Source: Neobacillus drentensis NBRC 102427
Lineage (GTDB): Bacteria > Bacillota > Bacilli > Bacillales > Cytobacillaceae
DNA length: 64,000 nt
Direction: 5' to 3'
Assembly: GCF_001591445.1 (NCBI RefSeq)
Contig: NZ_BCUX01000026.1
Span: 1 to 64,000 of the forward strand
Position 1 is the stretch's first letter. Every line of letters starts with the position of its first letter. The translations under genes were made by a program, and so were the position numbers. This document shows positions 45,547 to 54,408 of the stretch, one piece after another. The notes below the pieces were generated by a model. It made no database searches. It was given only the letters and a program-made list of their open reading frames with translations, and was not told the DNA's origin.

Positions 45547-47324
45547 TGATTCTCCAAAAGTTATATCAATATTATGAAACTTTACTAAATGACGAACATG
45601 CCGAAATTAGCAGACCGGGATATAGTATAGCGAAAGTATCCCATGCTCTCGTGATCAGCGCCAATGGAATATTAACTAATATCATTGATATGAGAGTAGA
45701 AAGAGGAAAGAACCTCGTATCTCGTGAAATGAATGTGCCCGAACAGGTGAAACGTTCATCCGGCATTTCAGCAAATTTTATGTGTGATAATTCGACTTAT
45801 GTACTCGGTTTAGCAAAGGGTGGCAAAAAGGAACGAAGTATTGATACGTTCAACCATTTTGCCAGACTTCACGAAGAAATTCTTGGTGATATTCAAGACA
45901 AAGGGGCAATCGCTTTGCTTCAATTTCTCCGAAAGTGGGACCCCAAAAAGGCTGAAGATCACCCTTTGATTGCTAGTCTTGTAGAAGAGTTGGACAAAGG
46001 GGGTAATCTTGTTTTTCGTCTGGAGGGCGAAATCGGATATTTACATGAGCGCCCTATGATTATGGAAAAGTGGGAAAGGTTCGCCTTACAACGGGAGTCT
46101 GATCTGATTGCACAATGTTTAGTTACAGGAGAATATTCCCCTATTGCTCGGTTGCACCCAAATATCAAAGGGGTAGTGGGCGCACAGTCTAGTGGAGCAT
46201 CATTGGTATCTTTTAACCAGGAATCGTTTACCTCGTACGGAAAGGAAGGTGGTGGAAATGCCCCGGTAAGTGCCAGCGCCACTTTTGGCTACACGACCGC
46301 TTTAAATTATTTGCTGCGTAACGAAAAACATCGAATCAGGATCGGCGATACAACAACTGTTTTTTGGGCGGAACGTCCAGGATTAGAAGAAGATTTGTTG
46401 AGCGCTTTGTTTTACCCTTCTCAAGTAGAATCACAAGAAGCAGGAGATGAACCCAAAAGATTTGAAAGGGATCCGAAGACGCTTGATTTATTAAAAGATT
46501 TATTTTTAAAACTTAAATCAGGTTCTCCTATTCGAGAAACCTTGCGTGATGAAGTGGATCTGAATGTTAATTTTTACATTTTGGGACTAGCTCCTAATGC
46601 TAGTCGGCTTTCCATCAGGTTTTGGCATATGGATTCTTTTGGTTCTTTTGCTGAAAAAATTATTCAGCATTATGCAGATTTATCATTAGTCAAAGGTTTT
46701 GCCAATGAGCCTGATTTCATACCAGTCAGTTTAATCTTGAAAGAAACGGCTCCATTAGGCGATGCCAAACGAATTGCCCCTTTGCTCGGTGGGATTTTAA
46801 TGCGGTCGATCTTAACAGGAGGACCTTACCCGCAAGCATTATATCAGTCTATGATCTCGAGAATCCGAGCTGATCAAAAGGTTAATTATATTCGGGCATC
46901 TATGATTAAAGCGTGCTTAACACGTAACAACCGATTCCATAAACGAAATGAGGTACCAATCTCTATGAAATTAGACGAAAAAAACTCAAAGATATCTTAT
47001 CGATTGGGACGCCTTTTCGCTCTATTAGAAAAAGCTCAGCTAGATGCTAATCCAGGCATCAATGCTACCATACGTGACCGTTATTTTGGGGCAGCTTCTG
47101 CCTCCCCAGGTTCGGTTTTCCCACTTCTGTTACGGTTAGCACAACACCATATATCAAAAGCAGAATATGGGTGGAGCATGGATAAGAAAATTGAAGAGGT
47201 GATGAATGGGGTAACCCAGTTCCCAAGTCATTTCAACCTTGAAGATCAAGGTTTGTTTGTCTTAGGCTACTATCACCAACGATCATCACTATATGAAAAG
47301 AAAACCAAAGAGGAAAGTAGGTAA
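45546..47324 (+). CDS. cas8c: Cas8c (Csd1) large subunit
   Basis: Large subunit of the type I-C Cascade (592 aa), responsible for PAM recognition. It is recognised as Csd1 by VILQKLYQYYETL at the start, HALVISANG, PARGKN-like VERGKNLVSREMNVPEQ, and later YFGAASASPGSVFPLLLRLAQHH. GTG at 45546 follows GGGGATGG and overlaps the cas5c stop; the frame open from 45519 lies within cas5c. An internal start for Cas11c lies at 46965. Confidence 0.93.
   Translation: MILQKLYQYYETLLNDEHAEISRPGYSIAKVSHALVISANGILTNIIDMRVERGKNLVSREMNVPEQVKRSSGISANFMCDNSTYVLGLAKGGKKERSIDTFNHFARLHEEILGDIQDKGAIALLQFLRKWDPKKAEDHPLIASLVEELDKGGNLVFRLEGEIGYLHERPMIMEKWERFALQRESDLIAQCLVTGEYSPIARLHPNIKGVVGAQSSGASLVSFNQESFTSYGKEGGGNAPVSASATFGYTTALNYLLRNEKHRIRIGDTTTVFWAERPGLEEDLLSALFYPSQVESQEAGDEPKRFERDPKTLDLLKDLFLKLKSGSPIRETLRDEVDLNVNFYILGLAPNASRLSIRFWHMDSFGSFAEKIIQHYADLSLVKGFANEPDFIPVSLILKETAPLGDAKRIAPLLGGILMRSILTGGPYPQALYQSMISRIRADQKVNYIRASMIKACLTRNNRFHKRNEVPISMKLDEKNSKISYRLGRLFALLEKAQLDANPGINATIRDRYFGAASASPGSVFPLLLRLAQHHISKAEYGWSMDKKIEEVMNGVTQFPSHFNLEDQGLFVLGYYHQRSSLYEKKTKEESR
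46965..47324 (+). CDS. cas11c: Cas11c small subunit from an internal start in cas8c
   Basis: ATG at 46965 is in frame with cas8c (its codon 474) and is preceded by ATGAGGT with a 10-nt gap, an independent ribosome site inside the gene. It would give a 119-aa helical protein starting MKLDEKNSKISYRLGRLFALL. In characterised I-C systems the small subunit is translated in this way from the 3' end of cas8c. This is a strong inference, not proof of translation. Confidence 0.75.
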   Translation: MKLDEKNSKISYRLGRLFALLEKAQLDANPGINATIRDRYFGAASASPGSVFPLLLRLAQHHISKAEYGWSMDKKIEEVMNGVTQFPSHFNLEDQGLFVLGYYHQRSSLYEKKTKEESR

Positions 47325-47329
47325 ATAAG

Positions 47330-48193
47330 ATGAGTGAAGTCATTCAAAACCGATATGAATTTGTATTATTCTATGATGTCGAAAATGGAAATCCAAATGG
47401 GGATCCGGATGCCGGAAATATGCCGCGGATTGATCCAGAAACTGGATTTGGTATTGCGACCGATGTTTGTCTAAAAAGAAAAATCCGGAACTACGTGGAT
47501 ATTGTCAAAGAGGGTGCTGACGGATACGATATTTATGTTCGAGAGGGCGGAGTATTAAATCTTCAGCACAAAAAGGCGTATGATCATTTAGGAATCAAAC
47601 CAGAATCAAAGAAATTACCCAAAGATAAAGAACTAGCGCGCCAAATTACAGAATTTTTGTGTTCTACCTTTTTCGATATTCGGACCTTTGGCGCTGTGAT
47701 GACCAACGAGGTAAACGGCGGTCAAGTTCAAGGTCCGGTTCAATTAGCCTTTTCGCGTAGCATCGACCCGATCGTACCCCAAGAAATCACGATTACAAGA
47801 ATGGCGGTTACGAATGAAAGAGATTTGGAAAAAGAACGCGCCATGGGGAGAAAGCATATTATCCCCTATGGATTATACAAGGTGGAAGGTTTTGTTTCTG
47901 CCCATTTAGCAAAGAAAGCGGGTTTTACTGAAGCTGACCTTCAATTATTATGGGATGCTTTAACTAATATGTTTGACCATGACCATTCCGCAGCTCGCGG
48001 GAAAATGTCTTCTCGTAAACTTTATATATTTAAACATGAAAGTGTTTTAGGGAATGCACCTGCTTATCAATTGTTCGACCTTGTGAAAGCAACAAAGAAG
48101 GATGAAACTCGTCCTGCCCGAAGTTTCTATGATTATCACGTGGAAATTGAACGGGATAAGATACCTGACGGAGTGACAATGATCGAGAAATAA
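47330..48193 (+). CDS. cas7c: Cas7c (Csd2) backbone subunit
   Basis: Backbone subunit of the type I-C Cascade, coating the crRNA spacer (287 aa). It begins with NRYEFVLFYDVENGNPNGDPD and ATDVCLKRKIRNYV, then has FDIRTFGAVMTNEVNGGQVQGPVQL and FVSAHLAKKAGF, all Csd2 hallmarks. GGAAAGTAGGTAAATAAG precedes the ATG. It is the last cas gene; cas4, cas1 and cas2, normally next, are absent. Confidence 0.95.
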   Translation: MSEVIQNRYEFVLFYDVENGNPNGDPDAGNMPRIDPETGFGIATDVCLKRKIRNYVDIVKEGADGYDIYVREGGVLNLQHKKAYDHLGIKPESKKLPKDKELARQITEFLCSTFFDIRTFGAVMTNEVNGGQVQGPVQLAFSRSIDPIVPQEITITRMAVTNERDLEKERAMGRKHIIPYGLYKVEGFVSAHLAKKAGFTEADLQLLWDALTNMFDHDHSAARGKMSSRKLYIFKHESVLGNAPAYQLFDLVKATKKDETRPARSFYDYHVEIERDKIPDGVTMIEK

Positions 48194-48418
48194 AACATTA
48201 ATTAGAAATGTAAATACCGGTGGAGGCAAGAAGGTCTTTAATATTTTAAGTGCGAATGTAAAGCTCACATAAAATACCGGATACATTCGCACCAATATTT
48301 TCATTTTGTAAGTCTAATTTTGCGTGTCATTTATCAAGTTCTTTACTCAAGTAAAGAGAATAGCGCTTTTTTTAACTAAAATTTATTATTATTAATGTCT
48401 TTTTGGTTAAGCTTCGCC
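48194..48418 (+). promoter_or_regulatory. CRISPR leader region
   Basis: 225 bp between cas7c and the first repeat, AT-rich near the array (TTTATTATTATTAATG). It is assigned as leader because adjoining repeats are the most uniform while repeats at the far end are degenerate. A spurious minus-strand reading frame crosses it. Confidence 0.6.
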
Positions 48419-50924
48419 GTCGCATCCTTCATGGATGCGTGGATTGAAATGTTAAAATGAAGGCGAGCGCCATCGTTAAGTCTAGTCGCATCCTTCATGG
48501 ATGCGTGGATTGAAATTTTAATCCTGGTCTTCCCCACGCTAACCATCGTGTCGCATCCTTCATGGATGCGTGGATTGAAATTTGACGGCTGACTGCGAAA
48601 TGGCTGGCGTGGTAAGTCGCATCCTTCATGGATGCGTGGATTGAAATCGAGCAAGAACCATCGCAAAAAATGATTTGCCACTGTCGCATCCTTCATGGAT
48701 GCGTGGATTGAAATAATGATATGACAAACACTCCATTTTCAGGTTCTCGTCGCATCCTTCATGGATGCGTGGATTGAAATAGCAAGCAACAGATCAAACA
48801 AGAGAATCCGTATCGTTGCATCCTTCATGGATGCGTGGATTGAAATTTTGATAAGAGTCAATTGGAAAGTCAATTTAACGTCGCATCCTACATGGATGCG
48901 TGGATTGAAATAATCTATTTGATTCAACATTGTCAATAAATGTACGGTCGCATCCTTCATGGATGCGTGGATTGAAATTCTAATTCAGCCCGATGAGACA
49001 TTTTCTTTTTTATGTCGCATCCTTCATGGATGCGTGGATTGAAATATGCGATGGACAGTTGCGCCGACATGCCAATCTGGTCGCATCCTATATGGGTGCG
49101 TGGATTGAAACTTGGTGAGCGGCAAACCCTATTGTGGGTGCTGCAAGTCGCATCCTTCATGGATGCGTGGATTGAAATATCATCTTCTCGTACTTGTCAT
49201 GGTCGCCTTCTGTCGCATCCTTCATGGGTGCGTGGATTGAAATCAGTAGTTGCCTTTGTTGTTCGCTTGGTCGGACGGTCGCATCCTTCATGGGTGCGTG
49301 GATTGAAATAACGTAGATATGGACCATGTTGCTACCACATCTGTCGCATCCTTCATGGGTGCGTGGATTGAAATCAGTAGTTGCCTTTGTTGTTCGCTTG
49401 GTCGGACGGTCGCATCCTTCATGGGTGCGTGGATTGAAATTTTTCAATATAGACGTAGTAGGCGACTTTGGACGCGTCGCATCCTTCATGGGTGCGTGGA
49501 TTGAAATCCAATATCAGTAGATTCCCTTGTAGATCATCCATGTCGCATCCTTCATGGATGCGTGGATTGAAATGTTAATGTTGCGATAAGGGCTGGCGAT
49601 AGTTCGGGTCGCATCCTTTACATGGATGCGTGGATTGAAATATCATGATTTCATTGTGAACGTCCATGAGGTCTTGTCGCATCCTCCATGGATGCGTGGA
49701 TTGAAATAACAAGGTAAATAGTGATTTAGAAAGGCTCGCAGTCGCACCCTTCAGGGATGCGTGGATTGAAATATGGCATGTAACACCGGTGGCGTTGCCC
49801 AAAGTGTCGCACTCGACATGAGTGCGTGGATTGAAATTCCATGATTTGAATAGCTACTTGATCGTTAACATGTCGCACTCTGTATGGGTGCGTGGATTGA
49901 AATTCGTAATAGAGAATTATTCTCGGATTCTTTAAGTCGCATCCTTCATGGGTGCGTGGATTGAAATCTATTAAGCTCTTATGGTGTTCGTCGTGCGTAC
50001 CGTCGCATCCTACATGGGTGCGTGGATTGAAATGAGCATATCGTTGTCCAACCTAAAATGGAGTTAAAAGTGGCATCCTTCAGGGATGCGTGGATTGAAA
50101 TATATTAGTTAGCCTCCGTCAAACTTTATTTCGGGTCGCATCCTTCATGGATGCATGGATTGAAATCATGATCATGAGTTAGCAGCAGTTGTTGTCGCAT
50201 CCTCCATGGATGCGTGGATTGAAACACGGGAGGGGATAAGGCATTCCCGAAGTTATTTAAAGTCGCATCCTACAGGGATGCGTGGATTGAAATGGTCAAT
50301 TCGAAATCGCTCTTAATAACAACTTGGCGTCGCACTCTGCATGAGTGCGTGGAATGAAATGTTAGGGTTGCAACTGAACTATGTAAGAGTAACAGTTGTA
50401 CTCTACATGTATGCGTGGATTGAAATGGTGAGAAGGACGGCTATGAGATCAAGGACGAATTGTCGCACTCTGCATGAGTGCATGAATTGAAATCCATTGT
50501 TGCAATCCGATAACATCATAGGGAATGGTCGCATCCTACATGGATGCGTGAATTGAAACGACTGCTTGCAATCGGAAGTTGAAAGTATTAAAGTCGTATC
50601 CTTTAAGGGTGCGTGGATTGAAACATGGATGGTACAGCGATCCAGGCAGAGAAGAACGAAATCGCATCTTATATAGGTGCGTGGATTGAAATAAGTCATT
50701 GGATTGTTTTCAACAAATTGACGTATCGTCGCATCCTTCATTCAGGGATGCGTGGATTGAAATATCTAGAATCGACATATGAGGATTCAAAAAACCAAGT
50801 CGCATCCTTCATGGATGCGTGGATTTGTCGCACTCTGAATGAGTGCGTGGATTGAAATCCGACGGTCCGTTTGACCATTGAGCAGGGAACTGGTCGCACT
50901 CTACATGAGTGCGTGGATTGGAGA
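48419..50924 (+). CRISPR. type I-C CRISPR array, about 39 repeats
   Basis: 32-bp repeats starting GTCGCATCC and ending GGATGCGTGGATTGAAAT, the I-C type, with mostly 33-36-bp spacers. I count 39 repeats from 48419 to 50893. Variants keep the hairpin: GCATCC/GGATGC, GCATCC/GGGTGC and GCACTC/GAGTGC. Oddities: spacers 13 (49244-49277) and 15 (49375-49408) are identical; repeats at 49608 and 50728 carry 2- and 4-bp insertions; spacer 27 is only 27 bp; repeat 37 (50799) is truncated and fused to repeat 38 (50827) with no spacer. The last repeat (50893) ends GGATTGGAGAT. Transcription should be left to right. Confidence 0.97.
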
Positions 50925-51383
50925 TACATGCGATTGGTGGGGACTTGCAATCTATTCAAGTGTTTTCTTCGGTTCAAAATGTTCGAAAAACAACTTTATT
51001 GCATCCCCCCTCCAATTTCCTTTATTTTGACCCTAGGTGAAAAGACCACGCCCGAAAGTCAGCGAAAAAAAATTTCCCTAAATGAGAATTCTTCTCACTA
51101 TCCCCACGTCTCTCAGAGCCTCTCAGACGAAATTAGGTTTTGTTTTGTTGGAGTGGATAATAGATATAATTGTTAAAATATAAAATATGATTGTGAAGGT
51201 TTGTACTTAAACTGGTTAGGTTAGCTCAATAAGGTATACATAAAAAACTAGATTTTATGGCCAGGTTATTAAGGACCTAGTAAAATATAAAATCCCTCGA
51301 AGTTTAGAGCTATTCGCTCTAGGTAATTTGTGGTATTTTTAATTCAAAGGATTTAAGTTGCTTAATGAAAGAGGTAATGCAAG
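50925..51383. other. intergenic region after the CRISPR array
   Basis: About 460 bp, AT-rich, with no supported gene. It presumably holds the promoter of the gene at 51384. I see no tracrRNA-like anti-repeat, which type I-C would not need. Confidence 0.5.
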
Positions 51384-52244
51384 ATGGGGAAAGTATTATC
51401 AGGAGATTATAGCGGTTGTTCGATAAGAGCGAACAAAAAAAGCTTAAAGATTGAATATGTATCAGTAAGCAACCCCATAGATAAGCGAAGTATCATAGAC
51501 CATGAAGTGACAAGTAAAATTGATAGCTATCTTCAAGTGAAAGTAAAATACATTAATAATGGATATGAAAAGGAGAGTATTCTTCAACTAACTGATAAGG
51601 AATTTGAAATTTTGATGACAGCCATTGAAGAACAAACCGAAAAGCCAGTTGCGGTAAAGGTAAAAAGCAAACCAGTACAATCCTCAACGAATAGTGCTAG
51701 TAATTTAAATGGTACTCTAAAATGCAAGCATTGCCAACAGATCAAACCTCGTAACCAATTCACAATTGTAAATGTTAAACCTTCCCCATACTGTAACAGT
51801 TGTAATGAAGAATTTGCTCGGCAACGCGAAGAGCGTGCTGCTAAAAATGGTGAAACAGCATTATGGAGACTCATTGGCTTCGAATCTAAGGCTCAATATA
51901 TTGCCAATAGAAAAGACGGATATGTGAAGTGGAATAATGGTTATGAAATTGTCACATCGGGAAAATGGATTACAATGAATAATGGAGAGCCATCCACTTA
52001 CAGGTGGAAAGGAAGAGTGTTTAGAACCAACGGTGAGTGGATAGCTACGAGCAGAAATGGAATTGTTAAGGTCATTGCTAAAACAAGGGATGAAGCAGTA
52101 GATAAACTGATGGAAGCGATTTATCGTGGGGGATTGAGTCAAACTGTAAACCAAATAAGGTCTACGGATGCACCCAGCAATCCAAAGAAGTCAGGATTCT
52201 GGGCGACTATCAAATCCACGCTAGGATTAAAAGGAGGAAACTAG
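51384..52244 (+). CDS. hypothetical zinc-ribbon protein
   Basis: A 286-aa protein I cannot assign. Residues 1-85 look like a small beta domain (SGDYSGCSIRANKKSLKIEYV). Residues about 113-145 form a zinc ribbon of two CxxC pairs (CKHCQQIKPRNQF and YCNSCNEEFARQREER), similar in style to phage endonuclease VII-like or HNH-associated ribbons but without catalytic residues I can see. Next comes a Trp/Gly-rich region (VKWNNGYEIVTSGKWITMNNG), then a basic tail (WATIKSTLGLKGG). AAAGAGGTAATGCAAG precedes the ATG. It lies alone between the CRISPR array and the resolvase. Confidence 0.65.
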   Translation: MGKVLSGDYSGCSIRANKKSLKIEYVSVSNPIDKRSIIDHEVTSKIDSYLQVKVKYINNGYEKESILQLTDKEFEILMTAIEEQTEKPVAVKVKSKPVQSSTNSASNLNGTLKCKHCQQIKPRNQFTIVNVKPSPYCNSCNEEFARQREERAAKNGETALWRLIGFESKAQYIANRKDGYVKWNNGYEIVTSGKWITMNNGEPSTYRWKGRVFRTNGEWIATSRNGIVKVIAKTRDEAVDKLMEAIYRGGLSQTVNQIRSTDAPSNPKKSGFWATIKSTLGLKGGN

Positions 52245-52426
52245 CAGCTAAAATGTCTGTTTCTGATACAACTACAGGGTGCGATACCTCAAGAAGAAGG
52301 TCGCCCTTTTTCTCAAGAAAGATTGTGATATATTGATTGTATTTAAACAAACGGGGTGCGTTAGTGAAACAAGGGATTTTGCAGAGAAAGAAAAGCTGAC
52401 ATTCCACTGATGCTTAAAAACAACTT

Positions 52427-52460
52427 AAAAGGCAAGCACAGCAGTATGTGCTGCCTTTTT
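52427..52460 (+). terminator. terminator after the zinc-ribbon gene
   Basis: AAAAGGCAAGCACA and TGTGCTGCCTTTTT arms (one bulge) with a GCAGTA loop. Confidence 0.8.
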
Positions 52461-52658
52461 ATTTACCAAAGGATTCCAACTTCGGATGCGCTTAGTGGGT
52501 TTTTGTTGGTTCATATATTGCCCACCATTACTTTTTTTATATAGATTATCTCCTATCGGTTTCAAATTATCCTTTAATAATGGATGATGACATACTAAGT
52601 GATCGCCTTAGACGATCATACTGTTAGCCTCTTGTCAATTAAGCCTAATAAACAACTT

Positions 52659-53234
52659 TTAACCAGCATCGTATTCGTCAATCAACTTGTACAAGGTTGT
52701 TCTACTTACATCTAATTCATTGGCAAACTGTGTTTTATTGATTTTACGAGCCATGTATTGCTCATACAGTCCTTTGAATTTCTCGTCTATTTCAATTGCC
52801 TTTCTTCCCTTGTACTTTCCATTTGCTTTAGCAATTGCAATTCCCTCACGTTGTCGTTCAAGCATGTTCATTCTTTCAAACTCATTTATTGCCCCCAACA
52901 TGGTAAGCATTAACTTGCCTTGAGGTGTAGAAGTATCAATGTTCTCTTTTAGAGAAACCAATATAACGTTCTTATTCTGCATTAACTCAACCAATTCAAG
53001 TAAATCCTTTGTACTCCTAGCAAGGCGGGAAAAGTCGCTAATGATAACGGTATCCCCTTCGCGCATATAATCGAGCATGGCTTGTAATTGTGGTCTGTTT
53101 GTATCCTTTCCACTTACCTTCTCAATAAACCATTTGTCAATGATGGCTCTTTCTTCAATTGCTTTTACCTGTCTTTGTTCGTTCTGGTCGACTGTTGAAA
53201 CCCTAACATAACTTAAGAATTTTCCTATAGTCAT
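52659..53234 (-). CDS. small serine resolvase/invertase
   Basis: Tn3-type site-specific recombinase (191 aa). The catalytic Ser is in YVRVSTVDQN; DFSRLARS and LTMLGAINEFERMNMLERQREGI complete the catalytic domain, and a C-terminal helix-turn-helix reads KTQFANELDVSRTTLYKLI. No matching transposase is present. It may resolve multimers of the element or invert a segment, or be a remnant of an earlier transposon. The ATG is preceded by AAGGAGCGGATTCAAAA. Confidence 0.9.
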   Translation of the reverse strand: MTIGKFLSYVRVSTVDQNEQRQVKAIEERAIIDKWFIEKVSGKDTNRPQLQAMLDYMREGDTVIISDFSRLARSTKDLLELVELMQNKNVILVSLKENIDTSTPQGKLMLTMLGAINEFERMNMLERQREGIAIAKANGKYKGRKAIEIDEKFKGLYEQYMARKINKTQFANELDVSRTTLYKLIDEYDAG

Positions 53235-53554
53235 TTTTGAATCCGCTCCTTATTTCCCTTTGAATATATTTTACTAAATTGTTCATTTAGAATCTATAAC
53301 TTAGTAGACATTTTGCACAAAAAGTAGAAACCCTACTTTATTTGAACATAATAAGGACCTATCAATTTGTTCATTTAAATCATGGTCTATTTTTACAAAA
53401 ATATGTGTTGTTCTTTGTGTGCAAAAAATAGAATCTTTACGATGTAATGCCTGTAAGACAAATGAAATGATCATAGACGAGTCGAGATAAGTTGAGTGGG
53501 GTTGAGTTAATATCAAAAGTACCCCAACCAAAAATATATTTGGAGGGATAACAA
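53235..53554. other. intergenic region between resolvase and HNH gene
   Basis: 320 bp of AT-rich DNA between divergent genes. Minus-strand frames here lack ribosome sites. No clear res-type inverted repeats were seen by eye. Confidence 0.45.
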
Positions 53555-53962
53555 ATGGAAAAGAACACTGGAAACAAAATGAAAGAGTTTTGGAAGGTTG
53601 AGGAAGAGTGGAGAGACGTAAATGGGTACAAGCGTCTTTATCAGGTCTCTAATTTTGGAAATGTACGGAGTTGGAGAGGTGGTAAATGGAAGTTATTGAA
53701 ACCATCTAAACGGGACGGTTTTCTATATGTGAGTTTGAGCGATGGGAAGTCAAAAGTATTTCCTATTCATCATCTAGTAGCTGAGGCATTTATGCCTGAT
53801 TACTCAAAGACATATATCACTCATATCAACGGAGATCGAGCGAATAATTGTGTGCTGAATCTTGAGTGGGCGGCTACAAAAGGGGAAAGTATTCAGAGGT
53901 TTATTGAAATCAACAAACTTAAAGAGGATTTTACAGGATATAAGATCAAGGACTCTCAATAA
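53555..53962 (+). CDS. NUMOD4/HNH homing-type endonuclease
   Basis: A 135-aa phage-style HNH protein: NUMOD4 motif EEEWRDVNGYKRLYQVSNFGNVRS (residues about 15-38), then HNH core with HHLVAEAFMP, THINGDRANNCVLNLEW. Such free-standing genes home into phage and plasmid DNA and may also nick DNA during packaging. GGAGGGATAACAA precedes the ATG. The stop lies within the terminator hairpin. Confidence 0.88.
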   Translation: MEKNTGNKMKEFWKVEEEWRDVNGYKRLYQVSNFGNVRSWRGGKWKLLKPSKRDGFLYVSLSDGKSKVFPIHHLVAEAFMPDYSKTYITHINGDRANNCVLNLEWAATKGESIQRFIEINKLKEDFTGYKIKDSQ

Positions 53963-53978
53963 TGGGAGTCTTTTTTTT
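53951..53978 (+). terminator. terminator after the NUMOD4/HNH gene
   Basis: GACTC, 10-nt loop, GAGTC, followed by eight T. Confidence 0.65.
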
Positions 53979-54381
53979 ATGTCACCGTTTATGAATCGAA
54001 AAACAGTTACTTTGACGATGTCAGAAAGTCAGTATTATCAAGGGTTCGAGGGATGTCGGTTCCTATTTCGACATCGAATGGTAACCGTAGGAAACCCCCT
54101 CAATCCCTTGGGAGAGTAGGAGAGAATCTATATTAGTTACTATTTTTAAAATATATAAATATACATATAAACTAGATAAAAGAGTTAAAATACAATATTC
54201 AAACGGCTAAAAAATAGTGGTAATTTTGGTTACTTTAGTAACTCCTTACTCTCCCTTGACTTTTGACGTTTTCTGATGGTGTCAAAACGGAAACGAGAAC
54301 GGTGTCCCTCTTGATGTATTCAAAATCCTGATCTCTCAGTGATAAAATTAATATCTCAATACCAGGAGGTCAGCAGCGCAA
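53979..54381. other. intergenic region, nothing identified
   Basis: About 400 bp before the integrase terminator. A short frame ending NPLNPLGE (to 54119) has no ribosome site. Several short GC-richer words (GGTAACCGTAGGAAACCCCC) have no evident structure. Confidence 0.45.
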
Positions 54382-54408
54382 AAAAGACCGTCCTTTTATG
54401 AACGGTCT
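54382..54408 (-). terminator. terminator of the integrase gene
   Basis: AGACCGT, TCATAAAAGG loop, ACGGTCT, then TTTTTT on the minus strand; it overlaps the stop codon. Confidence 0.85.

Noticed and set aside
48194-48418. Hidden cas4, cas1 or cas2 between cas7c and the array
   Set aside because: Only 225 bp without a plausible frame, too short for any of them except a cas2 remnant, and none is seen.
48376-50977. Several reading frames of 60-112 aa on both strands containing repeated NPRIHEGCD, SIHASMKDAT or SHPSWVRGLK
   Set aside because: They are translations of the CRISPR repeats and spacers, not genes.
53992-54119. Short frame MNRKTVTLTMSES... as a gene
   Set aside because: No ribosome site and no recognisable domain; it lies right after a terminator.
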